Positions 43,127 to 52,840 are shown, numbered from the stretch's first letter. The stretch: DNA of 64,000 nt from Cladocopium goreaui (GCA_947184155.2 CAMXCT020000127.1:185414-249413); one strand, 5' to 3'. Program-made: numbers and translations. Notes: a model not told the origin generated them from the letters alone.

Positions 43127-43380
43127 GGTCTTCAGAAATCCACAGAGATCCGAAAACAAGTCTTAGCTCTGTCGTCAGAACCATGTCGGTCAAACGAGAT
43201 TCTTTCCAGCAGTGCCGTTCCGAAATGCAGTGCCGTCCGAAAGGGAACGGCACTGCTGGCCCAGACAAAGACTCTGGCATGTCGGAACCGAAAACTGAGT
43301 GTCATGATAAAAATACGTCGCACGTGCTCTCACTGTTCAGACTTGCAGAGCATCATCGGTTATCATCTGAGACTTGGTCG
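43127..43380. other. Unassigned segment with a perfect hairpin
   Basis: No gene supported. Bases 43206-43221 (ccagcagtgccgttcc) and 43244-43259 are perfect reverse complements across a 22-base loop. Confidence 0.7.
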
Positions 43381-43400
43381 CAACAATGAGAGAAGCAGAT

Positions 43401-43550
43401 TTTTTTCCGTCCAACGCCTTCATGGCTTTCGCCAGGTCGTTGCACACGTTCAACCGCAGCAGAAAAGCTGAATTGTAATTTGCTTGCAAGGCCGTCAAAT
43501 TGGTCGGCAGCCTCAAAAGAGCTGGTAGTGGACAATACAAAGTCCTGTAA
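43401..43550 (-). mobile_element. A-tailed retroposon, 5'-truncated copy
   Basis: The 3' 150 bases of the retroposon at 34963-35655, ending in an A-run. A perfect 20-base target duplication, caacaatgagagaagcagat, at 43381-43400 and 43551-43570 proves insertion by retroposition. Confidence 0.9.
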
Positions 43551-43730
43551 CAACAATGAGAGAAGCAGATGAAACAAAACAAAAACGGACAAGTGACCAC
43601 GGCAGCAGGGAGAAAAAACGCCAGGGGAAGGTAGAGGAGGACGACGAGTCAGCAGCATAAGCTTGAAGGGGACACATGCTGCGCTACGGCGATAAGGGTG
43701 GTGACGTGAGCAGGCGCAGGAGGGTGAGAG

Positions 43731-44340
43731 TTTTTTTCCGTCCAACGCCTTCATGGCTTCCGCCAGGTCGTTACACACGTTCAATCGCAGCAAAAAGATG
43801 AATTGCAATTATCATGCAAGGCTGTCTACTTGTCGGTCGATAGCCACAAAAGCCTGGTAGTGGACCTGTACACAGTCCAGTGAGCGGTCCCCTCAAGAAA
43901 AACCAAAACCACACACCAAAAACAAAAGCAACCAAGCAAACAAAACACACAAAACCACAACCAAACCAAAACAAACAAAAAACACAGAGAAGAGGGAGCG
44001 CTACCAGCTATGAGAATAACATGTACGATGACATCTTGTGTGTCATTATGAGTATGGCTACCGAAAATGAAGCAAAACAAAGATAACACGGAACAACACA
44101 AGGGGGCAGGCAAGAGGGTGAAAGAAGCAACAAAGCTCAATGCGGAAACCAGGGATCCCCCCAGCCAGGATCCCGGAGATCACAAAGAGCAGCCGTTCAG
44201 GCCAAACACTTCGAAGCGACGACGCCGTGTCGCAACGAGAGTGGTGAAAAACGAATAAAAGGTGAAACAGGAGGTGAGACGTGATAATGTGAAAATGACA
44301 GCAGTAGCTACGGCATTCAGGGCGCACTCAGAGTCCGCTC
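43731..44340 (-). mobile_element. A-tailed retroposon, full-length copy 2
   Basis: About 610 bases on the minus strand, from gagcggactctgagtgc to ..aaggcgttggacgg plus A7. Matches 34963-35655. No target duplication found at its ends. Confidence 0.7.
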
Positions 44341-44569
44341 AGTAGTTCTTTGCCAAGCATTATCGTCATTGGGAGCTGCAGGGCACTCTTACGGTGCATG
44401 CTGCTTTCAAAACTGTATCCAATGCGATCGAGTTAGCGAAAATCGCTAGCTCGACAGCATTGATGCAGGCTTGCAAGCGTGGAGCTTCTTCAGCAAGAGT
44501 TGTCGGCTCAAATGAATGTTCAACAGAGGTTCAGAAAGGCATTTTGTGTGAGCAGTGCAAAGATCTTCT
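44341..44569. other. Left flank of element 3
   Basis: A short frame here reads STEVQKGILCEQCKDLL (about 44515-44565), like the CxxC tails of the recombinases in this window. It may be a recombinase C-terminal remnant, but it is too short to be sure. Confidence 0.3.
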
Positions 44570-44685
44570 TATACATGTACTTGTTTCATGTTTGTTTTAC
44601 GGGGCTTCATTTTGTTTCGTGGAAACCATTTTGGCTCTAAGACTTACATTTGCGTTTTTTGCTGGGGCATTTATTTGAAAAAAAA
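44570..44685 (+). repeat. Split repeat A1 of element 3
   Basis: Matches 52361-52474, from tatacatgtacttgtttcat to tttatttgaaaaaa. Contains CCATTTTGGCTC followed by TAAG (about 44629-44644), close to the 3' part of the dinoflagellate spliced leader. Confidence 0.9.
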
Positions 44686-45122
44686 CAGAAACAACAAAGA
44701 ACTACAAACATTACACAGCAGGCTTAACTTTCCAACCAGTGCCTTGGTTTTTACTGTAGGTGATTGTCATGTCAGTTTTCATGACCAATTTTCAATTTGC
44801 ATTCTCCTAGTCATCTCTCCCGGCTGGCGTCGGGCAATGCTGGTTCGAAATCCTCGGCGTGGCATCATCGGGCCCTCAGAGCGTTTTTACCAGGTTTTTG
44901 CAGCACCTCAACATCGACATCTTTTCACTGGCATTTTGTCATTACTGACTGACTCATCTGGTGCATTTACAGCGGACATTGTGAGTTTTTCATTGTGTTC
45001 AGCATTCTTGCGTTTTTGGACCAGCATTTTCAGAAGGGTAGATACCCCATCAGTGGCCGACGCCCTATCACCGGCAGCATCACCTGCTGCATCATCAGAT
45101 TATTTTCCGGAAGACTGGACTG

Positions 45123-47258
45123 ATGAAATTTGATGACTGGGATTTGATATCGGAAGGCAGTCAGGACACTGATGGGACATTACACGTGTGTGCTCCGTTG
45201 CAGGTTTCTTCATTGCCGACCTCTTCGCGGACCTCTTCAACGGATATCCTGCCAGCAGCTCCAAAGTCCCGACCTTTGCAACGTCCGGACACTCCAGGTA
45301 GACCCAGGATTAGGGCAACGCTTCAGTTGAATTCTCAATGCAATTCTTTGGATTCTGGTATGGATGTTTCACGTGCCATGTTTGTGGATGTTTCACAATT
45401 ACAACACGCTGAACCTTTGCAGCGGCCTACACCGACATCAGTGCCGGTGACCTCGGCTCCAATGCCGACACACCGAACCCCTTTGCCAGCACCTCAGATG
45501 CGGAGTGGTTACAGGCCATCAGATGGGCCACAATTGCGATTGAGCGCATCATCAGATGTAGTGACAGTATCACACATGAAGAGCGACCCAACTAAGTTGC
45601 CCAGTCGTTCAACCAGGGAATTACACCTTCAAACCAGAGGGCCGAAACAACGGCGTTTACTGCAAACATCCAGAGGGAATGTGTGCAGCACTTGTCCAGC
45701 AGTACAATCGATCTGGCCTCAGTTTGTTTCTGCGTTTTTGGGTTTTTCACCGATGCTTCAAGAATTATCCACAAGTGCTCATTTTGATGAACATTGCCAA
45801 CACATTTTGGATGGCTTTGCATCCTCCACCATTTACAGGTACCTGTCAACCTTGATGCAGTTCCATGCAGTTTGCATATCCATGCGTGTATCTCTGGAGG
45901 GCTTGACGGAAATTCAATTTGCAGACATCTTACTGGCGGGACGCTCCAGTGAACCACGTGTCAGCCCCAGCATGTGCATCAAGAGTGTCAGATGGGCGTT
46001 CAAGCAATTTGGCATTCAGTGTTTTCAGGTCTCATTAGGACCCTTGATTTCATCATTTACAAAAGAGCATGTGATTTCAGACCGCAGAGAAGCGCTTCCG
46101 TACAGCTTGCTGATTGTTGTTCAATGGGAACGGCGATTACTTCAGAGTTCAGCAACACAGCACGAGGTTTTAGGCCTGGGCAGTCTTTTACTCATGTTAT
46201 GGAGCGGAATGAGATTCGCTGATTTGCAGCGTACGTATCTCAGCAGCCTGGCGTACGACCTCACCTCGTTGAGGGGGTTATCCTATAGGACCAAGACCTG
46301 TAAGTCAGGCTGTCCTTTCGGATTGCTATGTCGAGGGTTTTTGTCCTCTGGATCGTTCAACTGGGTTTTTCGATACCTGCAAGAGATCGATTCCCTATAC
46401 TCCAAGTTTGGCAGGCAACCGAGTGAGATCGACTTCATTGTCCCAAGCCTGGACCAATTGGGTCATGATGAATGCCCGGGACCCATGACTTATCCAGAAG
46501 CTTTACATCACTGCAGATATTTTTTATCCTTACCATGGAGGAAATCCCCCATCAACACCAAAATCACTGCACAACATTACACAGTGCACGGTTTAAAAAG
46601 CACACTGCTGTCCTTTGCCAACCAACTGCAATTGGCACCGGAGCTGAGACGACTTCAAGGGAAACATAAAGATCCCCTGCAGAGTACACGCCTGTACTCA
46701 CGAGATGATGTCAATGGTGCTCTGCAGCTGCAAGAGGCAATTATTACAGCAGTTCAGAAAGGGTGGCGACCTCACACCCCATTGGGAAGAGGGGGACAGA
46801 TTCCTATCCAAGAACAGGAATTCACTTTGGAGAAGTTCAAAAAAGATGCAGGTGACCCTCAATGGTCTTTTTTCGCTTTCAACAAACCACCAGTTTTTGA
46901 AGCTGATCATTTTGATCCAGTGGATGCAGAACAGTCCGAGAGTTCCTCATCCTCATCAGACTCCAGCGAGTCTTCATCGTCTCCCTCTGTCAAAGCGACC
47001 AAGAGGGACCCCAAAACAATTCCAGATTCATTTGATGAAATTGCAATGGGCGTTTTTCGGCAAACGTGGCATGTGGTTATGAATCCACAAACGGAGGAAG
47101 GCTTGCCTCTGGATTTCAAATGGACCACAGCATGTGGCCGGCGTTTCCATCCTGACAGCTTTTCAATTCGTGATGAATTGGCGTTGACTGCAGGGCATGT
47201 GTTGTGCGCACATCCAGGATGCAAGAAGGGATGGATCTCAGTTGGCATTTTTCAATAG
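45123..47258 (+). CDS. Element 3 tyrosine recombinase
   Basis: 711 residues. The first 200 are a Ser/Thr/Pro-rich, low-complexity region. A core-binding domain (about 215-330) follows, then the catalytic domain with Arg364 in WSGMRFADLQ, His489-x-x-Lys492 in VHGLKSTLLSF, and Tyr525 in RLYSRDDV. Lys replaces the second Arg of the usual HxxR. After GWRPHTPLGRGG comes an acidic Ser-rich stretch, then a Cys/His tail (CGRRFHP..CAHPGCKKGW). It should carry out integration of the circular intermediate. The ATG overlaps the end of an upstream frame (44555-45133) by 11 bases, which may be a leader ORF. Confidence 0.85.
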   Translation: MKFDDWDLISEGSQDTDGTLHVCAPLQVSSLPTSSRTSSTDILPAAPKSRPLQRPDTPGRPRIRATLQLNSQCNSLDSGMDVSRAMFVDVSQLQHAEPLQRPTPTSVPVTSAPMPTHRTPLPAPQMRSGYRPSDGPQLRLSASSDVVTVSHMKSDPTKLPSRSTRELHLQTRGPKQRRLLQTSRGNVCSTCPAVQSIWPQFVSAFLGFSPMLQELSTSAHFDEHCQHILDGFASSTIYRYLSTLMQFHAVCISMRVSLEGLTEIQFADILLAGRSSEPRVSPSMCIKSVRWAFKQFGIQCFQVSLGPLISSFTKEHVISDRREALPYSLLIVVQWERRLLQSSATQHEVLGLGSLLLMLWSGMRFADLQRTYLSSLAYDLTSLRGLSYRTKTCKSGCPFGLLCRGFLSSGSFNWVFRYLQEIDSLYSKFGRQPSEIDFIVPSLDQLGHDECPGPMTYPEALHHCRYFLSLPWRKSPINTKITAQHYTVHGLKSTLLSFANQLQLAPELRRLQGKHKDPLQSTRLYSRDDVNGALQLQEAIITAVQKGWRPHTPLGRGGQIPIQEQEFTLEKFKKDAGDPQWSFFAFNKPPVFEADHFDPVDAEQSESSSSSSDSSESSSSPSVKATKRDPKTIPDSFDEIAMGVFRQTWHVVMNPQTEEGLPLDFKWTTACGRRFHPDSFSIRDELALTAGHVLCAHPGCKKGWISVGIFQ

Positions 47259-47675
47259 ATTTCACTGGCTTTGTTCGCTAATTTGGCGATCCCTGCATAG
47301 TTGGTACAAACCCAACAACCATAATTCAGAGAAAAAGTGAGCCCGGCGGCTCCTTCATGGCCATTGTGACAAATAAACCCAGACGCAATCTGGGCACATT
47401 CATGGACAATTCATTCAACAGGTCTTGCGCTCCATATTTATTTCCGCAGCCCCTTTTTTGGAGCTGGGTTCAAAAAAAAACAAAAAAGACCGAATGGACC
47501 TTTTATGCATGTTACAGGTCATTGGACACCAGTGCCACATCCCATCACCTCATTTCCATCACTTCACACCTTATTGGTTCCCCCCATTGGTTTCCCTACA
47601 TTCCTTATATGGAAGCTTTTATGACTTCTCCAGTTTTATTTTTGCGTTGGCTTGACGGATCCGTCACGCGTTGCG
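47259..47675. other. Element 3 spacer between recombinase and Gag
   Basis: No gene supported. Parallels the spacer in element 1, so it may hold the Gag-Pol start signals. Confidence 0.4.
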
Positions 47676-48880
47676 ATGGATTCCAAACTGGAGGATATCC
47701 TGCAAACAGCAGGGGTGGACCCAGCAATAGCCAATCAGTTGGTTGCTGATGGTTGGACACTTGCTACATTTGCATGTTGTGCGTTGGACAGCAAGACTTT
47801 GACAAATCAATAGATGAGATGATGGCTGGACGCCCTGCCCTATCCATTTTGGAGCGATCTCAATTGAGAGCTGCGTTCAAGGCTTGTTCAACTCAGGTAT
47901 CTAAGGAGACTAAGGCAACACAAGGGGATGCCGCATCAATTGCACAACCAGCCACCTCGACCAGCTCCTGGAGCGAATCGTTTGCACCTAAGTTGGATAG
48001 CCAGGTCATTCAGCAGCTCAAACAACAGTTCTTGAAGAATTACCCAAGTGAAATTCTGGATGGAGCCACAATGCCATCCACCAGGCTATTGTCGCTTGTT
48101 TACCATCAGCTCCAGAAAACTCATTGGGCATGGATCCCATGGAAATACCGCATGAGTGTGGAGAAAGCTGAAGAACTGCAAGCTCAAAGGTCCTCTAAAC
48201 AACCAAAGATGGAAGGACTCGCATTGCATTCGTTGTTGCTGGACGAGCCGCCAGCGCTGGAAGTCTCCAACTCAGGGATGGGTCTGAATGCTATCAGGAC
48301 TCTCATGGACTTACACAATGTGGCTATTGCAATGTGTAGGGGTGCACACTTAGCAAATCTCAAGCAGTATTCCCATCGTTTTCTTCATTATTTGACTCAG
48401 AAGGTGGATTCAGAGACAGGTTTGCGCACAGCCAATGTGATTGAAGCTCAAGCAGCAGATCGTCAGATTTGGGGCATCATGGCTGAACTCATGAATGATC
48501 GTGATTGGAACATGGATGATGCCCTTCATGAATTGACGCATGTACGTCAGGATTTGGCGGGATTGCTTCAGCTCCGACCCAAGATGCCCAAACCGCAATC
48601 TTGGCCCTCGTCATCACCATTCAGTTCGACCAGCTCTCAGAAGGGCAAAGGGAAGCAAACCCAATCCAAAGGAAAAGGAAAACAAAAAGGGAAACCACAA
48701 TGGGTGACTGAAACGCGCAATCCAGACGGATCCACAAAAGCCCTGTGCATGCGTTTCCAACTTGGCAAGTGCAAGCTATCGGACTGCAAATTCAGTCACC
48801 AATGTGCATACCCAACGGCAGCGGGACATGCATGCGGAGGAAGTCATGGCGCACTGGAGCATAAACAAATTCCTCACTGA
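47676..48880 (+). CDS. Element 3 Gag with CCCH finger (N-terminal frameshift)
   Basis: The ATG at 47676 opens MDSKLEDILQTAGVDPAIAN.., which aligns with element 2 Gag. Near 47795 reading must shift by -1 to join DFDKSIDEMMAGRPALS.. and the main frame to 48880. The body has WSESFAPKLDSQVIQQL, LLDEPPALEV and MDDALHELTHVRQDL, then a Lys-rich stretch. The finger is CMRFQLGKCKLSDCKFSH (C-x7-C-x4-C-x3-H) with a second Cys/His cluster after it. It stops at UGA, with Pol in the same frame. An internal AUG could supply a shorter Gag without the shift. Confidence 0.7.
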
Positions 48881-48910
48881 CTCCCCTCGCAAGACAGCAG
48901 GCCTATCAAC
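48878..48910 (+). promoter_or_regulatory. Candidate UGA readthrough site between Gag and Pol (element 3)
   Basis: UGA CUC CCC, then open codons in the Gag frame to the first Pol AUG at 48911. UGA followed by CU is a known leaky context. Confidence 0.6.
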
Positions 48911-51900
48911 ATGGAAGTTGACATGCAGGAAGCACCCAAAGCAGCAGTTTCAAGTTCATCAGGCCTCACCGTTTCATCTCAGATGCAGACAGCATTGGCT
49001 CAGGGTACTGGCAATCCAGACCCACCATCGCCCAGTTTCACACCACCTCCGGAGGAGAAGGTTTCACAAGTGCCGCATTTTGCGGCGGCAAGTGCATTAG
49101 GCAATGTTAAAGCTGTGGGAACAAATCGCATTTTTCTAGATATCTGTGCAGGGGCTACTAGACCATTATCTCGAGCATGCTTACGCAGAGGCAAATGTGT
49201 TTTATCCTTTGACATTTTGATTCAATCAGCGATGAATTTACTTGATGATACTGAATATGAACAACTGTTGAGACTGTGCGCCAGTGGCTCAGTCGCTTAT
49301 GCTGGTGCTAGCCCTAGCTGTGGACAGTACTCCCGACTCAAACTGCGCAAAGGTGGCCCTCCTCCAGTGAGAACACCGGACCACCTGAATGGAGTGCCGG
49401 GCATTTCACCAGCGGACCTTTTAAAGGTACAAGAGAGTCATACAATGCTTTCCAGATGTCTTCAGTGTTTAATTTTGGTATTTCAGTCAGGAGGACACGT
49501 ACATCTCGAGCAACCTCCCTCAGCAATGTCATGGTTGGAGCCAGAAGTCCAAACATTTCTAATTCTTATTGGAGCATTTTGCATTAATCTTCCAGCATGC
49601 GCTTTTGGTTGGAGCATTCACAAAGCTTGGATGTTTGCTACAAGTTTCTCAGACCTGCAGAAACTTGGATCCATCTGTCGACACTCGCAATCAGACCATG
49701 AATCCATTGCAGGACGACACAATGCAGCAGGCGATTTTTTGAGCAAGGATACAGCCTGTTATCCCGAATCCTTGGCGGAAGCATTTGCAGACATTGTTGC
49801 TCCGCTCTTGTCTGACCACCCGGCGGATTTAGCTTGGCCTTTTCCAAATGCAATTTTACCCACAAAAGGGTATGACGACTTTCCCAAAAGTTCCGAAGAT
49901 GGTGGTGGCCTTTTCTCCCTGCCGGACTGGAGTCAAAGCAATAGGCAGGCCACGGATTCTCTTCATAATTTGCGTGTTAAGTGGCGGCAAATGATTTTGG
50001 ATCAAAGGTTGGATCGTCAATTATTGGCATATGTTGCTCAGGGACCATCAGCGGACCCACCATTTTCTGAGGAGACACTGCAACCATTTATGAATGAGCT
50101 TAATCATTTTATTCGAATGCATGGACTGACTCCGGACTGGTCTATTCGTGAACACCAACCCATGAGACTGGGTATTTTGGCAGCCTTGAGCACGATCATG
50201 GGTGACAAGGACACCACATTATTTGGTGAACTACAAGCTGGAGTCAGCACTGGATTTAACAATGATATCCCTTTATCACAATGCTTTCCTCGCAATGATC
50301 GTCCAATCGATACTACAACACTGTTGTCCGCACACATGTGCAACTGGGCCTCCGCTGAAAGCGACTTGGAACTCACTCGATCACTGGTTGAAGAAGAAAT
50401 CTCGCGTGGATGGGTTTACAAATTTGATGGAGATCTCGCTGATGCACAGGCGGCATTTCCTGTTGGTGTTGCACTCGGCAAACTTGGCGTCGCTACCAGC
50501 GATTCCAGACCACCGCGCCTAGTTGTAGACAATAGTATATGCGGCCTCAACTCGAGGTGCCGTATACCTGAGCGGTCAACGCTGCCGACCGCAAAGGATG
50601 TGCTGCGTAGCTACCCTCTTAGAGGTTGCACCGAGGACTTCATGGCCATGTCTCTTGACATTAAATCAGCACATAAATGTGTAGTTATTCGAGAAAGTGA
50701 AAGAGGATTGGTCGGATTTACGCTGGAAGGGGCCTTGTATTTTTACAAGGTAGCTCCGTTCGGAGCATCTTTCTCGGCAGCGTGGTGGAGTCGAGTAGGT
50801 GGATACCTACTCCGCCTGATGCACCATACAATATGGATCCCACACTGTGGACTTGTATTCGTTGATGACTACTTGTTCTACCAAATCAAATCGATGATGC
50901 CGGTCACTGCGGCATTACTTTGTGTCTTGGTACTATGTTGTCGCATTCCCATTTCTTGGAAAAAACTGGAATTAGCATCAACGATATCATGGATCGGCTG
51001 GCGTTTCCATTTTTCTTCAGGCTTTGTGGAACTTCCCATGAATAAACTGGAAAAAATTCGACGTTATTTGCAACAACTATCCCAATCTTCTCGCACCACG
51101 AGAAAAGACCTGGAGAAATTCATCGGTATTATGATGTGGGTCACACAACTTTTCCCATACATGCGCATTTGGCTGCATTATTTTTACAAGGATTTGTATG
51201 CCATTCCAGCTACGCATTTCAGCATTGACAGAGACAATTGGACAGCTGTTGCGCCATGCCTCAATGATGATTTGATTTTTCATACTCGTCCATCAAACAC
51301 TGCAATTCCTGTTCAAGGGAAGCTGATTTCTGTACGACATCAACCAGTGGAATCCCTGGATGACCTCTCCAAACTTCGTCTTTCTGATCGACGTATTTGG
51401 ATGCGCATTCGTGATCCGAACTCCAATAAACGAACTTTATCCTCGGATACCATTCGAATGATATCACTGTATCAATCCTGGTTTTTACACTTGCAACCAT
51501 TGCGACCCATGCGGCCCAAGAATTTTTGGATAGGAGAAGTCGCAGCTGATGCATGTGCCGCTGGATCTTCTACTCAAATCGGAGGTTTCATTCGAGCACC
51601 GAACGGTGAATGTCGCTGGTTTTCTGAAAAATATTCTCATGAGGATTTTATGGACCTCCACATCGATCTGGATCCCGATCTCCAGAAATCCATTACCTGT
51701 ATGGAAACACTTGCACAACTGGGAATTTTGCATTTGGCCGCAAGGCATTTCCATGCCACCAGGATGCCGATCAAATTATCATCCTGGAGTGACAATACTG
51801 GTGCAGAAGCTTCAACCAATAAACTGTTTTGCACCAGCAAGCCCCTTTGCTATTTTGTGGAAAGAATGTGTATTTTTTCAGCACTCTCAGGCATAGAGAT

Positions 51901-52099
51901 GGATGTACACCATGTCCCTGGTCATGCAAATGAGGAAGCAGACGCATTATCGCGTATGAATGTCGAAATCGAATGTCCCACAGGTTTCACATTGTCTGAC
52001 AGGATTCGTTTGCCTTTGTCAGAACTTTGGATGGATAGCCCATCTCCGCGCTTAGTTCCTATCGACACTAAAATTCCCTGGAAGTTACCAACTCCTTGA
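48881..52099 (+). CDS. Element 3 Pol: methyltransferase-like, RT and RNase H
   Basis: Open from the Gag UGA; first AUG at 48911 (numbering from it, 1062 residues). The methyltransferase-like domain has FLDICAGATRPLS (about 75), ASPSCGQYSRLK with Cys137, and HLEQPPSAMSW (about 197). A linker follows to about 450. RT has LDIKSAHKCVV, APFGASFSAAWW and FVDDYLF (Asp652/653). RNase H has ADACAAGSSTQIGG, WSDNTGAEA and VHHVPGHANEEADALSR. Motif IV reads SPSC, where C5 methyltransferases have PC, so activity is doubtful. The product would copy element RNA into DNA in a virus-like particle. Confidence 0.85.
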   Translation, partial: LPSQDSRPINMEVDMQEAPKAAVSSSSGLTVSSQMQTALAQGTGNPDPPSPSFTPPPEEKVSQVPHFAAASALGNVKAVGTNRIFLDICAGATRPLSRACLRRGKCVLSFDILIQSAMNLLDDTEYEQLLRLCASGSVAYAGASPSCGQYSRLKLRKGGPPPVRTPDHLNGVPGISPADLLKVQESHTMLSRCLQCLILVFQSGGHVHLEQPPSAMSWLEPEVQTFLILIGAFCINLPACAFGWSIHKAWMFATSFSDLQKLGSICRHSQSDHESIAGRHNAAGDFLSKDTACYPESLAEAFADIVAPLLSDHPADLAWPFPNAILPTKGYDDFPKSSEDGGGLFSLPDWSQSNRQATDSLHNLRVKWRQMILDQRLDRQLLAYVAQGPSADPPFSEETLQPFMNELNHFIRMHGLTPDWSIREHQPMRLGILAALSTIMGDKDTTLFGELQAGVSTGFNNDIPLSQCFPRNDRPIDTTTLLSAHMCNWASAESDLELTRSLVEEEISRGWVYKFDGDLADAQAAFPVGVALGKLGVATSDSRPPRLVVDNSICGLNSRCRIPERSTLPTAKDVLRSYPLRGCTEDFMAMSLDIKSAHKCVVIRESERGLVGFTLEGALYFYKVAPFGASFSAAWWSRVGGYLLRLMHHTIWIPHCGLVFVDDYLFYQIKSMMPVTAALLCVLVLCCRIPISWKKLELASTISWIGWRFHFSSGFVELPMNKLEKIRRYLQQLSQSSRTTRKDLEKFIGIMMWVTQLFPYMRIWLHYFYKDLYAIPATHFSIDRDNWTAVAPCLNDDLIFHTRPSNTAIPVQGKLISVRHQPVESLDDLSKLRLSDRRIWMRIRDPNSNKRTLSSDTIRMISLYQSWFLHLQPLRPMRPKNFWIGEVAADACAAGSSTQIGGFIRAPNGECRWFSEKYSHEDFMDLHIDLDPDLQKSITCMETLAQLGILHLAARHFHATRMPIKLSSWSDNTGAEASTNKLFCTSKPLCYFVERMCIFSALSGIEMDVHHVPGHANEEADALSRMNVEIECPTGFTLSDRIRLPLSELWMDSPSPRLVPIDTKIPWKLPTP

Positions 52100-52177
52100 A
52101 CTTCATTTCTCTTGCTGGAAATCATTCACTTTCATTAGGGGGTATATTGGCGATTGATTTCCCCTGATAACTTTACT

Positions 52178-52360
52178 TGGGTGACAAATATCATCAAGGG
52201 AAATAGATCCGAACAACAGTTTGGATCTTCCAATCCAACATGGATCAATTATTCCAGCAAGAGAAAAGAATAATATCAATGTGCGAGTGTCTGCAATTTT
52301 AAGTTATAATTATATGCTTTTGTAAATTATATAGAAAGCAAATGTAAGTCTTAGTAGAAC
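52178..52360 (+). repeat. Split repeat B1 of element 3
   Basis: 183 bases, identical to 52655-52837. Its end, gcaaatgtaagtcttag, is the exact reverse complement of ctaagacttacatttgc inside repeat A (52430-52446). Confidence 0.95.
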
Positions 52361-52474
52361 TATACATGTACTTGTTTCATGTTTGTTTTACGGGGCTTCA
52401 TTTTGTTTCGTGGAAACCATTTTGGCTCTAAGACTTACATTTGCGTTTTTTGCTGGGGCATTTATTTGAAAAAA
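52361..52474 (+). repeat. Split repeat A2 of element 3
   Basis: Matches A1 (44570-44685), differing in the final A-run length. Together with B1 it keeps the likely circle junction. Confidence 0.9.
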
Positions 52475-52654
52475 CCCACCCACCCACTACCTCAAGCTGT
52501 TGTTTCTACTTTCTGGTTCTTCCACGGGAAACACGTTTCACCACACTGCGTAAATCGGGGGCTTGATCGCTTCCATAATATGAAGGTACTCCTCCTTCTT
52601 CAGCCGCTATAGTCACTAAGTGACAACTCACCAAGGAACACCTTTCAACATGAA
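52475..52654. other. Extra segment between A2 and B2
   Basis: About 180 bases not found at A1, starting with a CCCA run. Either A1 is truncated or this is a later insertion. No gene. Confidence 0.5.
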
Positions 52655-52837
52655 TGGGTGACAAATATCATCAAGGGAAATAGATCCGAACAACAGTTTG
52701 GATCTTCCAATCCAACATGGATCAATTATTCCAGCAAGAGAAAAGAATAATATCAATGTGCGAGTGTCTGCAATTTTAAGTTATAATTATATGCTTTTGT
52801 AAATTATATAGAAAGCAAATGTAAGTCTTAGTAGAAC
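52655..52837 (+). repeat. Split repeat B2 of element 3
   Basis: Identical to B1; taken as the right end of the element. Confidence 0.95.
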
Positions 52838-52840
52838 GTA

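Larger units (their letters stand above)
44570..52837 (+). mobile_element. DIRS-like retroelement 3 with split direct repeats, nearly intact
   Basis: The structure is A1 (44570-44685), recombinase, Gag, Pol, B1 (52178-52360), A2 (52361-52474) and B2 (52655-52837). This A1..B1-A2-B2 order is the split direct repeat layout known for PAT- and Ngaro-type YR retroelements, in which B1-A2 preserves the junction of the circular intermediate. The two B copies are identical. A2 is followed by about 180 extra bases that A1 lacks. The recombinase and Pol are fully open; only Gag shows a frameshift near its start. Unlike classical members, the recombinase precedes Gag and RT. Confidence 0.85.

Noticed and set aside
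47780-47815. Programmed -1 frameshift in Gag of elements 2 and 3
   Set aside because: Both Gags need a -1 shift near the N-terminus, but at different aligned positions (about 7 and 20 residues after the shared Phe-Ala) and without a slippery heptamer. Independent mutations are simpler.
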